Assembly (NCBI GenBank): GCA_028723145.1
Contig: JAQYFM010000206.1
Location: 1-14,848, forward strand
Direction: 5' to 3'
DNA length: 14,848 nucleotides
Source: Spirochaetales bacterium
GTDB taxonomy: Bacteria; Spirochaetota; Spirochaetia; Sphaerochaetales; Sphaerochaetaceae
Shown here: positions 1 to 6,844 of the stretch, piece by piece
Layout of the letters: each line of letters starts with the position of its first letter
Position numbering within the stretch: the first letter of the stretch is position 1
Position numbers and translations under genes: made by a program
Notes under the pieces: model-generated
What the model was told of the DNA's origin: nothing
The model's database searches: none
The model's input: the letters and a program-made list of their open reading frames with translations, nothing else

Positions 1-123
1 GAAGGCTGTTTTAGCCTTTTTAACATCAAATAAATAAGGATAGTTTTTAAAAGTACTTTCGATAGCACTTCGGAAAGAATCGAAGAGTGCAATCTCAAGT
101 TTCCTTGTTATTCTACCTGGCAA
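1..123 (-). CDS. Unrecognised protein, 5' part only (runs off the window)
   Basis: An open frame of 41 codons runs without a stop from a TTG at 121-123 to the window edge. It begins MPGRITRKLEIALF and continues with ordinary mixed-composition residues (for example NYPYLFDVKK), so it reads like protein rather than a chance frame. GGAG at 132-135 lies 8 bases before the TTG, and TTG starts are used by other genes here. It overlaps the end of the OsmC-like gene by 16 bases, which suggests coupled translation. I do not recognise the family from this fragment. A short inverted repeat at 2-7/13-18 lies inside the frame and is probably incidental. The frame and start are fairly secure; the function is unknown. 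Confidence 0.55.
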   Translation of the reverse strand, partial: MPGRITRKLEIALFDSFRSAIESTFKNYPYLFDVKKAKTAF

Positions 124-524
124 ATTACTAACTCCATTTTGCTTACTTTAGCTATTGTCTGATAAATTGAACAATAATTGCTAGTTTCAATGCATGCTTC
201 TTTGAAAAGCTCAAAAGAAGATGGATTTTTAACACTTATTGTCATCTTTGTATGTTCAAGGGTAGTTGGGGTTTCACTCCTTTTCTCGCCTTCAACATGT
301 ATATCACAGCTATCATAAGTTACTCTACCCTTTAAAACGTCAACAAGTGTAGAATAGTAACAACCTGATAGTGCTCCTAACAGGTATTCATAAGGGCCTG
401 TTGAGGAATCAAAATAATTAGTTACTCCCTCCTTTGAATGGAATGATCTTGATGTATCAGTAAAATGCGCAAATATTTCTCTACTCATAACTAAATAATA
501 ACTCTTTATTACTATCTTTGTCAT
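108..524 (-). CDS. OsmC/YhfA-like family protein
   Basis: An OsmC-fold protein of 138 residues. The family includes thiol peroxidases that reduce organic hydroperoxides and YhfA-like members of unclear role. The two family cysteines are present: C55 in ALSGCYYST at the start of the long central helix, and C118 in SNYCSIY. The stretch from C55 to the end aligns by eye with E. coli YhfA, including the ERREEAP-like segment (here EKRSETP). The start is uncertain: a perfect TATAAT on the minus strand (527-532) sits only 2 bases before this ATG, so transcription may begin inside the frame and the true start may be the ATG at 486-488 (126 aa). Neither ATG has a good ribosome site. The next gene on the strand overlaps its 3' end. 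Family confidence is high; peroxidase activity is an inference from the two cysteines. Confidence 0.85.
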   Translation of the reverse strand: MTKIVIKSYYLVMSREIFAHFTDTSRSFHSKEGVTNYFDSSTGPYEYLLGALSGCYYSTLVDVLKGRVTYDSCDIHVEGEKRSETPTTLEHTKMTISVKNPSSFELFKEACIETSNYCSIYQTIAKVSKMELVICQVE

Positions 525-526
525 GT

Positions 527-532
527 ATTATA
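527..532 (-). promoter_or_regulatory. -10 box for the OsmC-like gene
   Basis: On the minus strand this reads TATAAT exactly. No good -35 box lies 16-18 bases upstream (the best, TCAACA from 547-552, is only 14 bases away). Initiation would fall near 520, downstream of the longest possible ATG (524), which argues for the ATG at 488 or a leaderless message. The rest of the divergent gap 525-582 must also hold the promoter of the threonine dehydratase gene; TTGATT at 548-553 and AATAAT at 569-574 are weak candidates with a short 15-base spacer. Confidence 0.4.
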
Positions 533-582
533 AATAATCTGCATCTGTTGATTTTCCGATACTTTTGGAATAATGTTTACCC

Positions 583-1782
583 ATGTTATCACTAGACCTT
601 TTATATCAAGCAGCATTCGCTTTAAAGGATGTTGCCAGAAATACAGACTTAATTCGTGCACCTCGTATGTTCCCAAATGACGAGGTTTATTTAAAGACAG
701 AGAACCTTCAGCTAACTGGTTCCTTTAAGTTAAGAGGAGCTTACAATAAAATTGCTCGTCTTTCAGAAGAAGAAAGGGCTAGGGGCGTTGTTGCTTGTTC
801 TGCAGGAAACCATTCACAAGGTGTTGCTTTAGCAGCTCAAAGAGCAGGACTATCAGCTGTAATTTGTATCCCTGAAGGTGCTCCAATTTCAAAAGTTGAA
901 GCAACAAGAAGCTATGGTGCTGAAGTTGTTCTTGTACCAGGTGTATATGATGATGCTTATGAAAGAGCTCTTCAAATTGCTGCAGAAACAGGTAGAACTC
1001 TAATTCATCCATTTGATGATGATGATGTAATAGCAGGACAAGGTACTATTGGTCTTGAAATATTAAACCAGCTTAGTAGCGTTGATGCTGTAGTTGTTCC
1101 AGTTGGTGGTGGTGGCCTTATCAGTGGTGTTGCATATGCAATTAAGTCACTTAAGCCAAGTTGTAAGGTATATGGTGTACAGGCTGCTGGAGCTCCTAGT
1201 ATGTATGAAGCATTAAAACATGGAAAGAGGGAAGCCCTTAAGAATGCAGCATCTCTTGCTGATGGAATTGCAGTAAAGATGCCTGGTGAAAAGACCTTCG
1301 AGTATTGTCAAAAATATGTTGATGAAATTGTAACTGTTACAGATGATGAAATTGCATCTGCAATACTTACCTTGATGGAGCAACAAAAGCTAGTTAGTGA
1401 AGGTGCTGGTGCAACTCCAGTTGCAGCTTTACTCGCTGGAAAGATTGATATTAAAGGTAAGAAGACTGTATGCCTAATCAGTGGCGGTAATATCGATGTA
1501 ACAATTTTATCTCGTGTAATTACACGTGGTCTTATGATGCAGTCTCGTCTCGTTGAACTTGAAATTGAAGTATTCGATAGGCCAAAGCAACTTGCACAAG
1601 TATCTAATCTTGTTGCAGATCTTGGTGCTAACGTATTTAATGTTGAGCATGATAGAAAAACAGATAGTATTGATCTTAAACACTGTATTCTACGCCTAGG
1701 TCTTGAAACAAGAGATCGTGAACACATTGATCAAGTTGTAAATGCTATTCGTGAGCATGGTTGGAGATGTAAAGAGCTGTGA
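583..1782 (+). CDS. ilvA: Threonine ammonia-lyase (threonine dehydratase) with C-terminal ACT domain
   Basis: A PLP-dependent fold-type II enzyme that deaminates L-threonine to 2-oxobutanoate and ammonia, either as the first step of isoleucine synthesis or in catabolism. The PLP lysine is K49 in TGSFKLRGA; the substrate loop CSAGNHSQG is at 72-80, the phosphate-binding glycine loop VPVGGGGLISG at 172-182, and SGGNID at 300-305 closes the cofactor site. Residues about 322-399 form one ACT domain, so this is the medium (about 400 aa) single-ACT form rather than the 500-residue two-ACT E. coli IlvA. There is no Shine-Dalgarno before the ATG and an in-frame TAA at 571-573 rules out an earlier start, so the message may be leaderless. 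It heads a coupled trio with the HAD phosphatase and TetR regulator. No other isoleucine genes are nearby, so anabolic versus catabolic use is open. Confidence 0.93.
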   Translation: MLSLDLLYQAAFALKDVARNTDLIRAPRMFPNDEVYLKTENLQLTGSFKLRGAYNKIARLSEEERARGVVACSAGNHSQGVALAAQRAGLSAVICIPEGAPISKVEATRSYGAEVVLVPGVYDDAYERALQIAAETGRTLIHPFDDDDVIAGQGTIGLEILNQLSSVDAVVVPVGGGGLISGVAYAIKSLKPSCKVYGVQAAGAPSMYEALKHGKREALKNAASLADGIAVKMPGEKTFEYCQKYVDEIVTVTDDEIASAILTLMEQQKLVSEGAGATPVAALLAGKIDIKGKKTVCLISGGNIDVTILSRVITRGLMMQSRLVELEIEVFDRPKQLAQVSNLVADLGANVFNVEHDRKTDSIDLKHCILRLGLETRDREHIDQVVNAIREHGWRCKEL

Positions 1783-2585
1783 TTAAATATCTGTTTTTTG
1801 ATGTAGATGGAACCTTACTCCCATTTGGAGAGGATGCAACAGAGAGTACAAAGCTTGCACTAAAACTTGCTCATGAAAAAGGGCATAAGCTTTTTCTAAG
1901 TACAGGAAGAAGTCCTGCTGAACTTGACCCAAGATTAAAGGTATTTCCTTTTGATGGTGGAGTATTCTCCGGAGGTTCTATTGCAATTGCAGATTCTAAT
2001 AGGATTTATGAAAGATTCTTCTCTGCTGAACAAGTAGAGAAGGTCTTTGAGCTCGCTAATAAAAGAGGATGGCTATTACTGTCACAAACAGATAAAGGCT
2101 CTTATATGACTAATCAAATGAGAGATACTCTCTTTGATATGTTTATGAGGTGTAATGGTAGATTACTTGTAATAGATAATCTTTATACAGTTTCTAAATT
2201 AGAAGTAATGCCTAATATTACAAAGATGATTTTTATTACACCTGATCATGATGTAAAAAAGGTTAGAGAAGAGCTAAGAGGAATCTTTGATATTGTTGAT
2301 AATACAATGGGTGTTCCTTTAGATGATTGTGCAGAGATAGTTTTACCTGGGGTATCTAAGTCAACTGGTATGAATGCTATAATGGAGTACTATAAAGCTC
2401 CTTTATCAGATTCAATTGCATTTGGAGATGGTGCAAACGATATTGAAATTGTAAGAGATAGTGGACTGGGAATTGCAATGGGTAATGCAAGTGAAGATTT
2501 AAAAAGCGTTGCAGATTTTATCACAGGTAGTGTAGATAAAAGTGGTATCTATGATGCATTAAAACATTTTGAGGTGATAGATTGA
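1779..2585 (+). CDS. Cof-type HAD-IIB family phosphatase
   Basis: A 268-residue haloacid dehalogenase superfamily hydrolase with a C2B cap. Family members dephosphorylate small sugar phosphates, phosphorylated cofactors or FMN in the cytoplasm. Motif I is FDVDGTLL at 7-14 (nucleophile D8, acid/base D10), motif II is S41 in LSTGR, motif III is K194 in GVSKSTGM, and motif IV is GDGANDIE at 216-223 (D217, D221). All catalytic positions are intact and length is normal. The GTG start overlaps the stop of the dehydratase gene in GTGA (1779-1782), so translation is likely coupled. The substrate cannot be read from sequence. The neighbour hints at a phosphorylated metabolite linked to amino-acid or PLP use, but that is only a guess. 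Confidence 0.92.
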   Translation: MIKYLFFDVDGTLLPFGEDATESTKLALKLAHEKGHKLFLSTGRSPAELDPRLKVFPFDGGVFSGGSIAIADSNRIYERFFSAEQVEKVFELANKRGWLLLSQTDKGSYMTNQMRDTLFDMFMRCNGRLLVIDNLYTVSKLEVMPNITKMIFITPDHDVKKVREELRGIFDIVDNTMGVPLDDCAEIVLPGVSKSTGMNAIMEYYKAPLSDSIAFGDGANDIEIVRDSGLGIAMGNASEDLKSVADFITGSVDKSGIYDALKHFEVID

Positions 2586-3151
2586 AAAACGAATATAGAT
2601 CCTCTATTAGATCTAAAAATTTAATCAGAAATGCACTTTTGTCATTAATGACAGAAAAACCATTTGAGAAAATTACAATAACTGACATTGTTAATCGTGC
2701 GGATATCAATAGAGGAACCTTCTATGCCCACTATAGAAGTACTACTGAGGTTTTAGAGAAGATTCAAAGTGATGCAATTAGTGAAGTAAAAACTATCTTT
2801 GAATCTATGGACTATAAAAACTTTTTTAATGAATGTGAAAAGACTTTAAAAGAGATTTCTGAGTTTTTAAAAAAGGATTTAGAGTACTATAAAATGCTTG
2901 TTGTGATTGATGGTGGAAAAGGATTTGTATCCTCTTGGAAAGAAAGCCTAGTAAATTTCTTTTCTGGCGCATCCTTTTTAAATAGCCAAGGCTTTCCTAC
3001 AAATGAAATGTATTTAGCAATTAACTTTGTAATTAATGGCCTTGCTGATACATATCTTGATATTTTGCTTGGTAAATCAAAAATTACTCTTGATGAAGCA
3101 CCTATTTATTTATCTACTCTAGTTAAGAGGGTAATGTCTCCATATTTATAA
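2582..3151 (+). CDS. TetR/AcrR-type transcriptional regulator
   Basis: A 189-residue one-component regulator. An N-terminal helix-turn-helix occupies about residues 10-56, with the recognition region ADINRGTFYAHY at 40-51, typical of the TetR subgroup with a TetR_C_8-like effector domain. The C-terminal half is helical and unrelated to well-studied ligand pockets, so its signal is unknown. It starts with TTG overlapping the HAD stop as TTGA (2582-2585), preceded by a strong GAGGTGAT ribosome site at 2571-2578. It therefore belongs to the same transcript as the dehydratase and phosphatase and may control that operon, although no clear operator was found in the short gap upstream of 583. It ends 21 bases before a convergent gene. 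Confidence 0.9.
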   Translation: MKNEYRSSIRSKNLIRNALLSLMTEKPFEKITITDIVNRADINRGTFYAHYRSTTEVLEKIQSDAISEVKTIFESMDYKNFFNECEKTLKEISEFLKKDLEYYKMLVVIDGGKGFVSSWKESLVNFFSGASFLNSQGFPTNEMYLAINFVINGLADTYLDILLGKSKITLDEAPIYLSTLVKRVMSPYL

Positions 3152-3157
3152 TTTGGG

Positions 3158-3196
3158 TTTTGTTGTTTCTTTTTAACAACAGAAGAAACAACAAAA
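3158..3196. terminator. AT-rich inverted repeat between convergent genes
   Basis: TTTTGTTGTTTCTT (3158-3171) is a perfect 14-bp inverted repeat of AAGAAACAACAAAA (3183-3196), with an 11-base loop. It lies just after the TetR-type gene and overlaps the last codons of the J-domain gene, where a bidirectional terminator would be expected. The T-run is on the outer 5' side of the stem on both strands, not 3' of it, so it is not a textbook intrinsic terminator. It could instead protect or define both mRNA 3' ends. Confidence 0.4.
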
Positions 3197-3757
3197 ACGC
3201 ATCATTATTAGAGATAAACAGAATGATCCAAGACCTCCTGTATATACATTTCCATAACTTCTATTTGTTTGTTGATAAGTACTTCTACCTGTTTCAAGAT
3301 AGTTTAATAAATTCTTGTATTCACTATTTTGAGGATCCATTGAACATGCTTTTCTTGCATTAAGAGTTGCTTCAGTTGCATTTCCTAAATTAGCATGACA
3401 AATAGCACTTAAATAGTACCACTTAGCATTTCTTTCATTGATAGTAATCTGAGAAAGCGCATTTAAAGCCTCTCTGAATCTATGATATCTGATGTAGTTT
3501 TGTGCAGCTTGATATACAAGAGGTTCTTCAGTAGCAGTACTATTATAAGTTGATGTAGATTCAAAAGGATTATAGTTATTCTTTTTATTCATAATCTCAT
3601 CATATGCAGCATTAATATCCTGCATCTTTTTAGCTGCTTCAGGAGAGTTACCTGTTACATCTGGATGATATTGTTTTGCAAGCTTCTTATAAGCCTTTTT
3701 AATCTCTTCTTCACTTGCAGTTGGGCTAACACCTAATACGCTGTAAGGATCATTCAT
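3173..3757 (-). CDS. J-domain protein with TPR-like region and Cys-rich tail
   Basis: A 194-residue DnaJ-class co-chaperone. The J-domain fills residues 1-60 with the Hsp70-activating HPD motif at 31-33. Residues about 80-155 look like two to three TPR-type helical hairpins (for example YRYHRFREALNAL-like and the segment ending NARKACSMDP). The last 17 residues contain five cysteines and end RFCCFFCC. There is no G/F-rich or DnaJ zinc-finger domain, so this is a specialised class C J-protein, not housekeeping DnaJ. It starts inside the DUF5685 stop (ATGA, 3754-3757) and is the last gene of a minus-strand trio. Similar J-proteins with Cys-rich tails are known beside DUF5685 in Clostridia. Likely role: recruiting Hsp70 to a partner, perhaps at the membrane (inference). 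Confidence 0.85.
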   Translation of the reverse strand: MNDPYSVLGVSPTASEEEIKKAYKKLAKQYHPDVTGNSPEAAKKMQDINAAYDEIMNKKNNYNPFESTSTYNSTATEEPLVYQAAQNYIRYHRFREALNALSQITINERNAKWYYLSAICHANLGNATEATLNARKACSMDPQNSEYKNLLNYLETGRSTYQQTNRSYGNVYTGGLGSFCLSLIMMRFCCFFCC

Positions 3758-4572
3758 TTCTTTCTATTTAGTACCTCAAACCTGCTCCATACACCACTGT
3801 ATATGATATTTCGTAATATCGAAAGATTATCATCAAGAGGTAATCTTTCCAAGCTATTTGCAGCTTGGGACAATGGAATTTCAAGTAGCTCTTTTACCAC
3901 TTTATCAAAGTCTTCTTGGTTAGAAATATCTTTGAGAGGATTAAAGCTACCATGTTTGATATCCTTTTTAAGATCATCATAACTATCCATAATATAGATA
4001 AAACTTCCTAAAGATTTACCTATTTCTGTTAACTTCTTATAAAATACATCTTCCTTAGGAGCAAATATCTCTTTAATCATATCTCCTGATAGAGAAGAAA
4101 GTGTAACTATATTATTTTCTCCTACTTTCTCAAGTGCAATAATCTTTTGTAGGTTATCTGAAAGACATTCATATTGACGCTTATACTTAACCTTTAACAC
4201 AGAAATATAGCTTTCAAGCTTTAAAAGCTTTTGCTCATCTCTATTTGAGTCTCCATCGAGTAGATTATCCTTTAATGAAAAATAAGATAAAAGAACTTGC
4301 ATGTCACTAACATATTCAGTTAGTTCATTTACAGTGTATTTGTGCTTTCCAATTGGGTGTACAGCACATCTTTTTTCATTTTCTTTATCGTTAGTATTAT
4401 AAAGGTCAGATAGCAAAAGATATAAGAATGTCATATCATATGAAAGTAATGACATTCCTTTCTTACCATATTTTTCTTCAAGTCCATTACATAGACCGCA
4501 GTAATATGATTTATATTTATTAAGTTCTTCTTTTGAAAGCTCTTTTCTATTAATAACTACGTAACCGAACAT
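3754..4572 (-). CDS. DUF5685 family protein
   Basis: A 272-residue mostly helical protein that starts MFGYVVINRKEL and carries YYCGLCNGLEEKYG, recognisable as the DUF5685 family of unknown function. Two pairs of possible metal ligands are visible: C25/C28 (CGLC) and C69/H72 (CAVH). Later, DSYDDLKKDIKHGSFNPL at 196-213 gives an acidic cluster (D196, D199, D200, D204) that resembles the Asp-rich metal motif of isoprenoid-synthase-fold enzymes; the resemblance is by eye only. No signal peptide or membrane segment. The gene follows the zinc-ribbon membrane gene by one base and overlaps the J-domain gene by four (ATGA), so all three are probably made together. AGGA at 4583-4586 is a weak ribosome site 10 bases before the ATG. 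Confidence 0.8.
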   Translation of the reverse strand: MFGYVVINRKELSKEELNKYKSYYCGLCNGLEEKYGKKGMSLLSYDMTFLYLLLSDLYNTNDKENEKRCAVHPIGKHKYTVNELTEYVSDMQVLLSYFSLKDNLLDGDSNRDEQKLLKLESYISVLKVKYKRQYECLSDNLQKIIALEKVGENNIVTLSSLSGDMIKEIFAPKEDVFYKKLTEIGKSLGSFIYIMDSYDDLKKDIKHGSFNPLKDISNQEDFDKVVKELLEIPLSQAANSLERLPLDDNLSILRNIIYSGVWSRFEVLNRKK

Positions 4573-4573
4573 A

Positions 4574-5011
4574 TCAAGTTTTTCCTATAAACTTTTCTCC
4601 ACATTTAGGACATGTAATGCGGACCTTTCCTTTCCCTTTTGGTACAAAGCATGAAGCTTTACACTTTGGACAGTAAAACATTTCATGTGTTTTAAGCTTT
4701 TCTTTGAGTGCTTTCTTTTTAGCTTTCTCAGCTTCTTTTGCTGCTTTTTTCTTTGGGTCTGCAGAGAATAAGGTCTTAAACTTATAGTTTTCCTTGTATC
4801 TTTTACTTTTATCTTTAGAAAAAATTCTAAAGACACTTAGTGCAAGGAAGCAAACTCCAAGAATTGTTAATACAACTTCAACATAGGGATATGAAAAGGC
4901 ACCTGCTCCCACTATGCATACTAGTCCTAAGACTGAAAGAAAAAGTGATAGCTCATCAGCTCCTGCTCTATCTTTAAATAAATCATCCACAAACTTTTGA
5001 AATTTATTCAT
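4574..5011 (-). CDS. Small membrane protein with C-terminal zinc ribbon
   Basis: A 145-residue protein of no family I can name. Two adjacent hydrophobic helices (about 21-38 and 43-63) form a hairpin in the membrane. A strongly basic, probably helical linker (about 66-108, rich in Lys and Ala) follows, then a zinc ribbon with C114/C117 (CPKC) and C134/C137 (CPKC); C121 lies between. Short tails and positive charge suggest that the ribbon is cytoplasmic. It is the first gene of the minus-strand trio with DUF5685 and the J-domain protein. A good promoter sits directly upstream and would start transcription about one base before the ATG. It may act as a membrane anchor or nucleic-acid/protein docking piece for the trio (inference). 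Confidence 0.75.
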   Translation of the reverse strand: MNKFQKFVDDLFKDRAGADELSLFLSVLGLVCIVGAGAFSYPYVEVVLTILGVCFLALSVFRIFSKDKSKRYKENYKFKTLFSADPKKKAAKEAEKAKKKALKEKLKTHEMFYCPKCKASCFVPKGKGKVRITCPKCGEKFIGKT

Positions 5012-5018
5012 AAGTTTA

Positions 5019-5047
5019 AATATGAGAGATTATGTTCACCTCGTCAA
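5019..5047 (-). promoter_or_regulatory. Promoter of the zinc ribbon/DUF5685/J-domain genes
   Basis: Minus strand: TTGACG (5042-5047), 17-base spacer, CATATT (5019-5024). The predicted start of transcription is near 5012, right beside the ATG at 5009-5011, so the first message would have almost no leader. It lies back to back with the plus-strand promoter of the zinc-ribbon gene. Confidence 0.55.
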
Positions 5048-5056
5048 TAAAAGTAA

Positions 5057-5074
5057 TATAATATTAATAAGGAG
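5057..5074 (+). promoter_or_regulatory. -10 box and ribosome site for the zinc-ribbon/GDPD pair
   Basis: TATAAT at 5057-5062 with a weak -35 candidate (TTCACC, 5035-5040) 16 bases upstream, followed by GGAG at 5071-5074, 12 bases before the ATG at 5087. The -35 regions of the two divergent promoters overlap, so the two transcripts may compete. Confidence 0.5.
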
Positions 5075-5086
5075 TTTTTAAGTACT

Positions 5087-5296
5087 ATGGAAAAAAGACA
5101 ATATGTTTGCCCTAAATGTGGGTGTACACACTATGTTTCTGATACGATTCAAACAACTGGTGGAAATTTTTCCAAGCTGTTCGATGTACAAAATAAAAAG
5201 TTTATCACAGTATCTTGTGCTGATTGTGGTTACACTGAGCTATATAGAAAAAATAATAATGCAGCACTAGATATCTTAGATTTCTTCATGAATTGA
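5087..5296 (+). CDS. Zinc-ribbon protein (DUF2082 / zinc_ribbon_13 type)
   Basis: A 69-residue single-domain protein with two CxxC knuckles, C8/C11 (CPKC) and C44/C47 (CADC), separated by a segment containing TTGG (23-26) and LFDVQNKKF (31-39). This pattern is the hallmark of a widespread small family annotated as nucleic-acid-binding zinc ribbons of unknown function. The acidic, hydrophobic tail LDILDFFMN is short. It precedes the phosphodiesterase gene by 8 bases and shares its promoter. Nothing in the sequence shows a partner or target. Confidence 0.85.
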   Translation: MEKRQYVCPKCGCTHYVSDTIQTTGGNFSKLFDVQNKKFITVSCADCGYTELYRKNNNAALDILDFFMN

Positions 5297-5304
5297 GGTT
5301 TTAT

Positions 5305-6027
5305 ATGAAAGTAATTGCTCATAGAGGTTTTTCCGGATTATATCCAGAAAATACAATGTTAGCTTTTGAAAAAGCTATTGAAATTGGTGCTGATGGAATA
5401 GAACTAGATGTTCATCTTTCAAAGGATGGACATGTAATGATAATGCATGATGAAGCATTAAAAAGAACAGCTGGACTTGATGGCGTAATTTCAGATTACA
5501 CAAGAGCAGAGCTTGAGAAGATTTCTGCGGGAAAAACAAAGAATGATGAATTTGGGTTTACTCCAATTCCTTCTTTAGATGAGTATCTTTCTTTTATGGC
5601 TAGTCATAGAGATAGAATTACTAATATTGAGTTAAAAACAGCACCTGTTTATTATCCTGAGATTGAAGAAAAGACTCTTGAACTAGTAAGAAAATACGAC
5701 CTTGAGAATAATATTATTTATTCATCCTTCAATTGGCTTTCAATAGTAAGGATGAAGCAACTTGGAAGCACTAGTAAAACAGGATTACTATTTTCAGGAA
5801 TGAAGCTCTATAACCAAGCATTCATAGTTAATTCTTTAGGAATCGATTATTTCCATCCAGATTTTAATGACTTAACTACAGAAATAGTTAAGTCCTACCT
5901 TGATAACAAAGTAGGGCTTAATGTATGGACTGTTAATGAAACAAACGATATAGAAGTTTGTAATAATTGGAATATCGATAGTGTAATAACAAACTATCCT
6001 GACCGTGCAATTTCTATTGCTCGTTAA
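5305..6027 (+). CDS. Glycerophosphodiester phosphodiesterase, cytoplasmic type
   Basis: A 240-residue GDPD-fold enzyme that splits glycerophosphodiesters from deacylated phospholipids into glycerol-3-phosphate and an alcohol. The TIM-barrel catalytic and metal residues are visible: H6-R7 in AHRGFSG, E33 and D35 in GIELDVHL, and H48 in MIMHDEAL; PENT is at 14-17. The C-terminal signature VWTVNE and ITNYPD is intact. There is no signal peptide, so it should act in the cytoplasm. I set the start at the ATG at 5305 because GAGG (5295-5298) lies 6 bases upstream and MKVIAHRG matches the family; an in-frame TTG at 5293 would add only four residues. The 3' end overlaps the convergent nitroreductase gene by 14 bases. 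Confidence 0.92.
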   Translation: MKVIAHRGFSGLYPENTMLAFEKAIEIGADGIELDVHLSKDGHVMIMHDEALKRTAGLDGVISDYTRAELEKISAGKTKNDEFGFTPIPSLDEYLSFMASHRDRITNIELKTAPVYYPEIEEKTLELVRKYDLENNIIYSSFNWLSIVRMKQLGSTSKTGLLFSGMKLYNQAFIVNSLGIDYFHPDFNDLTTEIVKSYLDNKVGLNVWTVNETNDIEVCNNWNIDSVITNYPDRAISIAR

Positions 6028-6796
6028 TCCAACGATCAATAAAGGTTTTAGCACTTCTATTCATCTCTTCCATAAATGATGATGTATATTTTCTGTTGTA
6101 GTAATAATCTGCAACAGAAGCATCTTCAATTGGAAGAAGATGTTTTGATGCAAAGTACTCTAAGTGTTTTTCATACTGAGAATATATATCATCAGAGGTT
6201 AAATCTTTATAACCATTTTCCATAAATATAGAAGATGAAGTATCAGGACGAGGTGTTGTTACTTCACTTTTTTTCTCACTTAATGGATAACCCATAATAA
6301 GCATTGCTGCAGGGATAGCATGAGAAGGAAGATTTAAAAGTTTTTGAAGTCTTTCATAGTTTTCAATGATATCCCCGATAAAACAAGATCCAAGGCCAAG
6401 GGCTTCTGCTGCAACTACCGCATTTTGGCTAGCAATAATTGCATCCTGCATACAGAGATGCATGTCACCAAGTCCTGTAGCTCTCAAAGGTTTAGCAAAC
6501 TTTTCATCTGACTTTGAGTATTTAAAGAACTTCTCCCACTTATTATTATCTGCAAGGAAAATCCACACAATTGGTGCATTTGCAATCATCTTCTGTCCAT
6601 CACAGATATCAGCAAGTTCATTTTTAATATCTTTATCAGTTATTTCAATAATAGAATATAACTCCATATTCCCTGCAGAAGGAGCTCTCAGTGTTAACTC
6701 TTTAAGTTTATCTAAAACCTCTTTTGAAATCTCTTCTTGCTTAAAAGCTCTACAACTCTTTCTTGATTCAATTAATTTAATAGTTTCTGTGTTCAT
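6014..6796 (-). CDS. Nitroreductase family protein (NfsA/FRP-like)
   Basis: A 260-residue FMN-dependent oxidoreductase of the nitroreductase superfamily, using NAD(P)H to reduce nitro compounds, quinones or flavins. FMN-contacting motifs are present: SRKSCRAF at 11-18 and APSAGNMELY at 38-47, with GLGSCFIGDI at 134-143 in the dimer/cofactor region. Its length and its C-terminal extension (about 175-260, ending AKTFIDRWINEQ) fit the NfsA/FRP type rather than the 200-residue NfsB type. The substrate is unknown. It is monocistronic, divergent from the Fur-family gene and convergent with the GDPD gene. No Shine-Dalgarno is evident before the ATG at 6794-6796. Confidence 0.9.
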   Translation of the reverse strand: MNTETIKLIESRKSCRAFKQEEISKEVLDKLKELTLRAPSAGNMELYSIIEITDKDIKNELADICDGQKMIANAPIVWIFLADNNKWEKFFKYSKSDEKFAKPLRATGLGDMHLCMQDAIIASQNAVVAAEALGLGSCFIGDIIENYERLQKLLNLPSHAIPAAMLIMGYPLSEKKSEVTTPRPDTSSSIFMENGYKDLTSDDIYSQYEKHLEYFASKHLLPIEDASVADYYYNRKYTSSFMEEMNRSAKTFIDRWINEQ

Positions 6797-6844
6797 AGAA
6801 TTTACTTTAACATAAAGTTCAAAAAGTGTGTTGACTAAATGGTT

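Noticed and set aside
2..21. Hairpin AAGGCT/AGCCTT with a short T-run resembling a plus-strand terminator
   Set aside because: Only three T's follow the stem, no plus-strand gene ends here, and it lies inside the minus-strand open frame.
527..540. Possible PerR-type box near the OsmC-like start (ATTAT and ATAAT halves)
   Set aside because: The half-sites are in the reverse order from the peroxide-regulator box, and the sequence is fully explained by a -10 element in AT-rich DNA.
779..1012. Minus-strand frame rich in Leu, Gln and His inside the dehydratase gene
   Set aside because: Low-complexity product of repeated codons read on the wrong strand; no ribosome site.
1308..1727. 139-codon minus-strand open frame inside the threonine dehydratase gene
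   Set aside because: It is antisense to the conserved enzyme and its composition (Ser, Arg and Thr runs) is that of a reverse-complement shadow.
3160..3363. 67-codon plus-strand frame just after the TetR-type gene
   Set aside because: It lies wholly opposite the J-domain gene C-terminus and looks like a shadow.
6366..6815. 149-codon plus-strand open frame opposite the nitroreductase gene
   Set aside because: It is the antisense of a clear flavoenzyme, has no family resemblance, and its ends follow the real gene.
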